Shown: positions 23,201 through 27,271 of the stretch, one piece after another
Layout: each line of letters opens with the position of its first letter
Position numbering within the stretch: position 1 is the first letter of the stretch
IMG/VR virus record: IMGVR_UViG_3300009003_000847
Coordinates: 1-27,271 of that record
Reading direction: 5' to 3' (one strand)
Source of the DNA: a virus
DNA length: 27,271 bases
Made by a program: the position numbers and the translations under genes
Notes under the pieces: generated by a model
Seen by the model: only the letters and a program-made list of their open reading frames with translations
Databases searched by the model: none
Told to the model about the DNA's origin: nothing

Positions 23201-25598
23201 CCGTGTGACTCACATAGTATTCTTCCTCTGAAGACCTAATTACTGCCTGGTCTGAGGTTCCAGCTAATAAAAATATTTTAACACGTAAATCGTCCCTCTC
23301 TTCTCCTTCTTCTCCTGGACCTCCTGGCCCATTTTTTACATCCTTAACTCCGTTTATTTTGATGGATTGCCATAGCCCTTGTATTTGCCCTGGAGTCAAT
23401 TGAACCTCAGAAGCCCAGTCTTTAGCACTTACCCCTACGTCGTCTGTATTTTGCAATATATAAATAGGGTCATTTGTTGTTATTTTCTTGTCGTCACTCC
23501 TATCTTTAGCTGAAAGCTGTTTTGTGAAATCTTCAAAACCAAAAGGCCTAGTAAGCTCTGGATTTATCTGTATTATTTTTCCTGGAGAATAATCTCCTGT
23601 TATTTTATATATTGGTGATGTTGTATTGTTTTCGTCCGACAATTTTTTCATCAAGACCTTGCCTTGTTGCCCATTGTAGGTCGCCTCTTCATCAAAAAGA
23701 CCCAAGAAATCACCTGCGTCAGCACCCATTTGGTAATACTCAACCCCTCCATCATGTCTGGCAGACCTTATTAGGTCTCCATCTTCATAAAACTTATCTT
23801 CGTCTATGTTTACGTACTCTCCATAGAAAGTCTGGTATCCATTAATGAGCGGGGTTGTTGTATAAAACTCAGCAGCATCACCTGCCCCCACGTAAACTAT
23901 TTCAGTTTCACTTTCGCTATAATTATGGTTCGCATGCCTACTGAAAGGATTAGCTAGGCTGGTATTTATTTTGTATGTATATTTTTCTCCAGCACCCTCT
24001 TGATATGAAATATAATCTCCCTGCTTGTATGTTTTGTTTTTTTCAAAAGGTTGAAGATTATTTGCGTTTTCTATTATGTTATTAGGATTTATTTCTCTTG
24101 GTCCGTAAAGTGGCGCGTTAATATCTTTGGTGTTTGCTGAGAATAAATATTGAGGGTCAAGCAGTGATTGATCATTTGTACCAATAACGCCGCCTCTGCT
24201 TTGTCCTATGTCTATGTCAAACTCATTTATATTATATGCGTCCTTAGGTGGAACTGTTCCCAGGTTTACTTCTTTTACTTGTGCGTCATCCAATATAACC
24301 CCCTGAAGATAATCGTCATCGGGATTTCTTAAAAATTTAGGGTCGCTAGGGTCTGTTATTTTTTTTGATTCTTTATTGAATACTAAAGTTTCTCCGTTTT
24401 TATCACAAAGCCCATCAATTGGACCCTCGCAGGCCAAGTCTACAGCTTTATATACAGATGTTGACTCTAACTTGAACCATCCAACTCCATCATTTTTACT
24501 ACCATTTCTCCACCTCTGTCCAACTGGTATAGGAAAAAACCCTTCAAATGATTTATCTTTTCCGGCTATATATTCTATCTCTCCGTCTTCCGCAAAAGAT
24601 ATTGGATAAAATTCTTTTTCTTTAACCTCGTCATCAGGCAGTGGCACGCTTTGAAGGCAAACATAAGAACTTGTAGATGCGTCCGATTCTTTTACCTTAT
24701 AGGTGTTGTCCGCTTTTGATACAGTGGTCCAGTTTCCATCGACTCCTTTCACCCCCATTCTATCTATATTGACACCCTTTAACCAGTTATAGTTGTAATA
24801 AAAATAACCCGCAACTGCATTGCCAGTTTTCTCCTGTTTCACTGTCGTTACTGACTGCCTATAAGTGTCAGCATCTGTATACTGACCATAAATTCCATCA
24901 TTTGCTCCAAAATAAGTTGTTGGTAGGTTATTTTTTAAAAATTGATAAGCTGGATCAGAAGCCTTGAAGTCACTACTTCCATCAAATAAATTCAACGCGA
25001 ATGCAGAAAACAGACAACCCTGAGGCAAGTAGTATTTACTATAACTAGGAACGAGGCTGTATAATCCTTTTTTGAAATTAAAAATTTGCCCCTTTTCCGA
25101 ATCGTAATCATAATTGACAATACATGAAGATATAACATTGCTTCCAATTTTCATTCTGCCATAACCAAGAGGCACAGTTGCCCCCTGCTGGTATCTATTA
25201 TCGGACCCATTGAATAAAAACGATTGAGTTTGCGCAACTAGAGTGCTGTCGTCTCTTTCCATTGCTTCCGATATTTTCTTTGAAATATACATGCTTGCGG
25301 CGGTCTGAATTGCCATCATGAATAAGCTGCCAACGAATCCTGATCCTTGCGGCATAGGAAATATATGTATATCTTCTTTTGTTGGCAATACGTAGTCAAC
25401 TTGATCTATAAAGTTGTCGCTTTTCTCTTTTTTTATACCATAATGTATTCCTGCTTTTTCTTTCTTATTAAGGTATGATTCTATTTCTCTATCGTTAGCG
25501 AACAGTGCAGACACAGCTTCAGACGGAGAGCTAACGTCTAGCTTCCATTCCTTACCGAACTTTTTTCCAAGTTCTCCGTACAAAAATACCCTTTTCAT
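20202..25598 (-). CDS. Tail tip protein: gpI-like domain fused to gpJ-like (TipJ), with hydrophobic and C-type-lectin-like insertions
   Basis: A 1798-residue central tip protein. Residues 1-150 match lambda gpI: VFLYGELGKKFGKEWKLDV at the start and LFNGSDNRYQQGATVPLGYG, then VISSC, at the end. The gpJ part opens with YKAVDLACEGPIDGLCDKNG (about 390) and later has IPTRNYHLKLKKVAVPSNY, NGNWDGRF, NPAWCLYDLISSKRYGVG and LYRIAKYCDEFIP, all gpJ hallmarks. Insertions include Y-x-x-G-D carbohydrate-module-like stretches near 510-660, an Ala-rich hydrophobic stretch at about 830-905, and a C-type-lectin-like domain at about 1480-1630 (YTWVEALKDAEERGGILATI, AWIGG, GYILEK). An Fn3-like domain ends the chain. 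It should close the tail tube and touch the host receptor. The start at 25598 has a good Shine-Dalgarno sequence. Confidence 0.88.
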   Translation of the reverse strand: MKRVFLYGELGKKFGKEWKLDVSSPSEAVSALFANDREIESYLNKKEKAGIHYGIKKEKSDNFIDQVDYVLPTKEDIHIFPMPQGSGFVGSLFMMAIQTAASMYISKKISEAMERDDSTLVAQTQSFLFNGSDNRYQQGATVPLGYGRMKIGSNVISSCIVNYDYDSEKGQIFNFKKGLYSLVPSYSKYYLPQGCLFSAFALNLFDGSSDFKASDPAYQFLKNNLPTTYFGANDGIYGQYTDADTYRQSVTTVKQEKTGNAVAGYFYYNYNWLKGVNIDRMGVKGVDGNWTTVSKADNTYKVKESDASTSSYVCLQSVPLPDDEVKEKEFYPISFAEDGEIEYIAGKDKSFEGFFPIPVGQRWRNGSKNDGVGWFKLESTSVYKAVDLACEGPIDGLCDKNGETLVFNKESKKITDPSDPKFLRNPDDDYLQGVILDDAQVKEVNLGTVPPKDAYNINEFDIDIGQSRGGVIGTNDQSLLDPQYLFSANTKDINAPLYGPREINPNNIIENANNLQPFEKNKTYKQGDYISYQEGAGEKYTYKINTSLANPFSRHANHNYSESETEIVYVGAGDAAEFYTTTPLINGYQTFYGEYVNIDEDKFYEDGDLIRSARHDGGVEYYQMGADAGDFLGLFDEEATYNGQQGKVLMKKLSDENNTTSPIYKITGDYSPGKIIQINPELTRPFGFEDFTKQLSAKDRSDDKKITTNDPIYILQNTDDVGVSAKDWASEVQLTPGQIQGLWQSIKINGVKDVKNGPGGPGEEGEERDDLRVKIFLLAGTSDQAVIRSSEEEYYVSHTVINPLVEEMYVTIQIDQLSYIYEGDTIEITYKIGKLWTWIMSAYQIYHGLLAAYYAATAIKFALMATAAMVPQLAAGAGAIAGENAAAAAWELAMLAAWTVIKGFINPDDGWNIGTKIENAGEIWPNKAKFRIKYGNEGETPFSTDIYIYGVATSSYRKDVKIYLPKNPSRKDRIVKVYKLNRERNPVKEGEQAARYKETFLLSGVTEITPVQLSYPNSVVIGTRVNAKDVSSIPTRNYHLKLKKVAVPSNYNPETRRYNGNWDGRFEGQASKDDPVPEEAKLWTDNPAWCLYDLISSKRYGVGKFGIKPENIDRWTLYRIAKYCDEFIPTGYSSKTPKRKFSLSGENTISITAEGPYDDADFQSEYNHTNKKLAIYYDHGICESIKIIGTTLSGKKIILERNPAQESGECAVEIDYPLVEPRYTLNAFLMNSQNAFKLINEFAAIFRAFAYWSGGSINFFQDQKKDSVMLFANNNISKEGFSYSSTPKTSRTNSCKIKYVDKYNMFRAKMEHSEDRKSIQENNIIEQTIDGFGITSQAQAKRAADFLVKGANMETELLSFVTSSLGSYLKPGDVIDVLDNKRTIGRFAGKIVDVEISGDGKTAELMVDYPIRTIIEEDDKDTWKQITIYNTSGNQTIESLDDLGEVTDQQIEDMRAEQIKQFTVNKIYENDTKLRLVNNPYSHVTGEYTWVEALKDAEERGGILATINNEMDQVMVQAMLPEDEMAWIGGYYLELPIPEKFIWHQPQECDSNEITFFSWLDGYPRVAKEIESDLASEGNLETDHICPLGTLDIAADNEFPGEIFIAVSGSENNSIHGDWVTLSGDTKLGYILEKQADESFFNLKDNKGTTFMMEDSVNLAEPKKYKILNIAESSNGVYNIQGLEYNEDKFDNIERDLSLTQPKSPVIFTENSIDPPSEITVEILSEDIGDNIPYGVKATWSMVVAAASYRVQFFNENILLATFEVPNDKTAETISHEFRSERVVENGTYYARVYSVLT

Positions 25599-25605
25599 CC
25601 TTTTT

Positions 25606-25610
25606 TCCTT
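25606..25610 (-). promoter_or_regulatory. Clear Shine-Dalgarno site of the gpI-gpJ fusion gene
   Basis: AAGGA on the minus strand lies seven bases before the ATG at 25598, in the 20-base gap after the gpK-like gene. It is the only well-placed Shine-Dalgarno sequence I could find in the window, which supports this start. Confidence 0.7.
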
Positions 25611-25618
25611 ATGTATAT

Positions 25619-26332
25619 TTACACTAACGATGGATGTCTGTACACTTCTTTTATTTTTGCTTGCCAGCGTTCGTCCAATAACTCTCTCCTGGATAAAATA
25701 CCAGTGGCCTGATGCAAGAAGTAATCATCTCCACAATATATACCAACATGATATCTAAAATTTTTCTTTACTTGAAATAATATCACATCATGTTTTTGTA
25801 ATTTTTTATCTTCTATTTTTTCTAAATTATTATTTAATATATTTATTAATAGTTTATTTGCATCTTTATCTTCTTGTGGAAGCCAATAGTTTTCATTCCA
25901 TTTAGATATGTTTATGTTTAGTTCTTTTTTGAAATAGTCTTTGAACATACAAGTGCATTCAAAGAAACCCTTGATGTAAGGTTTCCCAGTAAGCTTTTCT
26001 GGCTCATAGCTTTCGGGGTAATAAAGAAAAAACTTCTTGGTTATTACGCTGTAAATTAAATAAGGAATACCCATCTCCTCAGACATGGCTATATCTGGCG
26101 GAGAAGGCTTCTCGTTGCTCCTTGGATGAGAGTGGTATATTCCTACTATTGTTTTGTCTATAGAATGTTTTATGAAGCTTTTTGGCGATATTGTAAAGCA
26201 ATCTCTTGGCGCCGAATGTTCGTTTATTGCGGGCTCAACTGATACAGTTAAATCTTTATGAAGCAAAATAAATCCACACACCTCTTCCTCTGGATTACTC
26301 TCCGCATGAACTATGACTTCTCTCTCAAACAT
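25619..26332 (-). CDS. Tail assembly protein gpK-like: JAMM/MPN peptidase plus NlpC/P60 domain
   Basis: A 237-residue protein with the two domains of lambda gpK. The N-terminal Mov34/MPN/JAMM domain has E17 (EEEVCGF) and the zinc motif HSHPRSNEKPSPPD with H67, H69, S77 and D80. The NlpC/P60 domain has its catalytic cysteine in FFECTCMFKDYF (C126) and histidine in YHVGIYCGDDYFLHQ (H195, with H207 further on). Known gpK-type proteins are needed for tail tip assembly, and NlpC/P60 members cut peptidoglycan peptides, so it may also help DNA entry through the cell wall. The DC of most gpK proteins is EC here. Its ATG follows the gpL-like stop with no gap. Confidence 0.92.
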   Translation of the reverse strand: MFEREVIVHAESNPEEEVCGFILLHKDLTVSVEPAINEHSAPRDCFTISPKSFIKHSIDKTIVGIYHSHPRSNEKPSPPDIAMSEEMGIPYLIYSVITKKFFLYYPESYEPEKLTGKPYIKGFFECTCMFKDYFKKELNINISKWNENYWLPQEDKDANKLLINILNNNLEKIEDKKLQKHDVILFQVKKNFRYHVGIYCGDDYFLHQATGILSRRELLDERWQAKIKEVYRHPSLV

Positions 26333-27271
26333 TTACTTAAACTCATAAGGGTCAACTCCGGGAAAACCTCCAAAAGGAAGACCTTCCTCGGATTCGGTCC
26401 AGAACTGATCCTTACCTTCTGGGTTCTCTGTGATTCTTTTTCCGCCTCCAGCTCCTGTAGCTAAATCTGAGAATCTAAGTCTGCATCCGCATAAACTTCT
26501 ATCGCAATCATCTAAAACCCAATTTTCTGTATCGTAAATAGGGTTCGACCTAACACCATCATTCAGGCAAACATAAATATCAATAGGATTCAATGAAGAA
26601 TCATGGTCGTAAGGAACCAGCTTAACGGTATCTCCCTTGGAATAAGTAGAAGTTATAGACCAATCTGGATAAACATTTCCTTCCTCAAATTTAGCAAACT
26701 CTTCGGTTTTAAATTCGCCGCTAAAATATACTTCAGACCCAACCATATCTTCATTATAACCGCTTGGCACAAACCTTTTATTCTTACCGTTCGATATTGG
26801 CTTACCTTTATACCCACAACCTATATCTCCTCTGTATTGCCAAGGACAACTATTAGAGTATACTGTCCTGGCTGGCACGCTTGCGTTCTGCAACTCAAGC
26901 AGTGAAACCAATTCGAACTCTACTATATTATCATCTTCTTTTGTTTTTTGATTAACAAAGAAAACATCTTCACCAAAAGCCGCATCAGGATCAGGTTCGG
27001 CGTGAGGATTAAAATTATTAGGAAAATTAACTGCATCTAAATATTTAACAAATGTTTTTATTCTGGTGACTTTATAATTAATAAAATCTTCAAAGTGATT
27101 CAGGCGCAATGAGATTACTCCTTGATGATTTGTGAATGTTAATTTAGGTCTGGGCAATCTGCCATCTCCTTGAACCTCAAATCCGTCAGCCTTTATGGGA
27201 AAGAAGTCGTACTCCTGGCTATTGAATACTAGCTTATTTTTATATCCATTTTCTCCAGCATGAAATAAATA
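26333..27271 (-). CDS. Minor tail protein gpL-like, 5' end outside the window, with CBM5/12-like insert
   Basis: The frame is open to the right edge, giving 312 codons. A TTG at 27157 could look like a start, but the 38 upstream codons also match gpL (FFPIKADGFEVQGDGRL before PRPKLTFTN), so the true start is outside. Lambda gpL landmarks follow: KYLDAVNF and then NSCPWQYRGDIGCGYKG. Counting from the right edge, C142 and C152 and then C256, C261 and C263 (DDCDRSLCGCRLRF) fit the gpL iron-sulfur cluster ligands. About 100 residues separate the cysteine groups, against 23 in lambda, and hold a stretch like carbohydrate-binding module family 5/12 (DWSITSTYSKGDTV, IYVCLNDG, ENWVL). It links the tail tube end to the tip. 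Confidence 0.88.
   Translation of the reverse strand, partial: YLFHAGENGYKNKLVFNSQEYDFFPIKADGFEVQGDGRLPRPKLTFTNHQGVISLRLNHFEDFINYKVTRIKTFVKYLDAVNFPNNFNPHAEPDPDAAFGEDVFFVNQKTKEDDNIVEFELVSLLELQNASVPARTVYSNSCPWQYRGDIGCGYKGKPISNGKNKRFVPSGYNEDMVGSEVYFSGEFKTEEFAKFEEGNVYPDWSITSTYSKGDTVKLVPYDHDSSLNPIDIYVCLNDGVRSNPIYDTENWVLDDCDRSLCGCRLRFSDLATGAGGGKRITENPEGKDQFWTESEEGLPFGGFPGVDPYEFK

Noticed and set aside
27155-27157. TTG start for the gpL-like gene giving 274 residues
   Set aside because: The 38 codons between it and the right edge are open and match gpL sequence, so the real start is outside the window.
1-27271. CRISPR array, insertion sequence, integrase or attachment site
   Set aside because: No regularly spaced repeats of sufficient length, no transposase or recombinase frame, and no tRNA end were found on either strand.

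Overview
The window looks like part of a tailed double-stranded DNA phage genome (or prophage) with a long, lambda-type tail tip. The right-hand third encodes, in lambda order, homologues of gpL, gpK, a gpI-gpJ fusion and a large receptor-binding protein. The DNA is A+T-rich by eye. Genes are packed with 1-35 bp overlaps or gaps of a few bases, and no tRNA, rRNA, insertion sequence or CRISPR array is visible. Three places match the sigma70 -35/-10 consensus with an extended -10. That points to a bacterial host with ordinary sigma70 promoters, probably Gram-negative given the lambda-type tail tip and the O-antigen-type sugar genes. The host genus cannot be read from the sequence.

Layout. (1) 1-120, minus: first 40 codons of a ribonucleotide reductase large subunit that runs off the left edge. 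(2) 293-8890, minus: a ten-gene glycan operon. In transcription order it holds a GT9-type glycosyltransferase, two further probable glycosyltransferases, a GNAT acetyltransferase, a DegT-type sugar aminotransferase, a small helical protein, GDP-mannose 4,6-dehydratase, GDP-L-fucose synthase, an NDP-sugar epimerase and a short UDP-glucose dehydrogenase. Together these could make GDP-L-fucose, a GDP-perosamine-like amino sugar (possibly N-acetylated) and UDP-glucuronate, and transfer them. (3) 8891-9100: a divergent control region with two families of short repeats and promoter candidates on both strands. (4) 9101-16894, plus: a mixed operon with a sigma70-like factor, SSB, a GT-B glycosyltransferase, small unknown and membrane proteins, an FmdB-like protein, a possible Whirly-like DNA-binding protein, a multidomain glycosyltransferase, a DUF6165-like protein, a GT9 C-terminal half and a possible annealing protein. 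A consensus promoter inside it (11644-11672) should give a nearly leaderless transcript. (5) 16891-27271, minus: the tail-tip genes. The plus operon and the tail operon meet tail to tail and share a TTAA, inside a hairpin.

How it may work together. The left operon makes activated sugars and both arms carry transferases, so the phage appears to build or alter a glycan. The target could be host O-antigen/capsule, its own virion or its DNA; the sequence does not say which. The divergent region would let sugar synthesis and the DNA-metabolism/transferase operon be switched together. The tail proteins carry several candidate sugar-binding modules (CBM5/12-like, two C-type-lectin-like, one LamG/ConA-like), so the phage seems to both read and write glycans.

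The most unusual items are a GT9 glycosyltransferase apparently split into two polypeptides with a DUF6165-like gene between the halves, the gpI-gpJ fusion with a hydrophobic stretch and a C-type-lectin-like insertion, and the hairpin at the operon collision point. Family calls come from reading motifs by eye, not from database searches.
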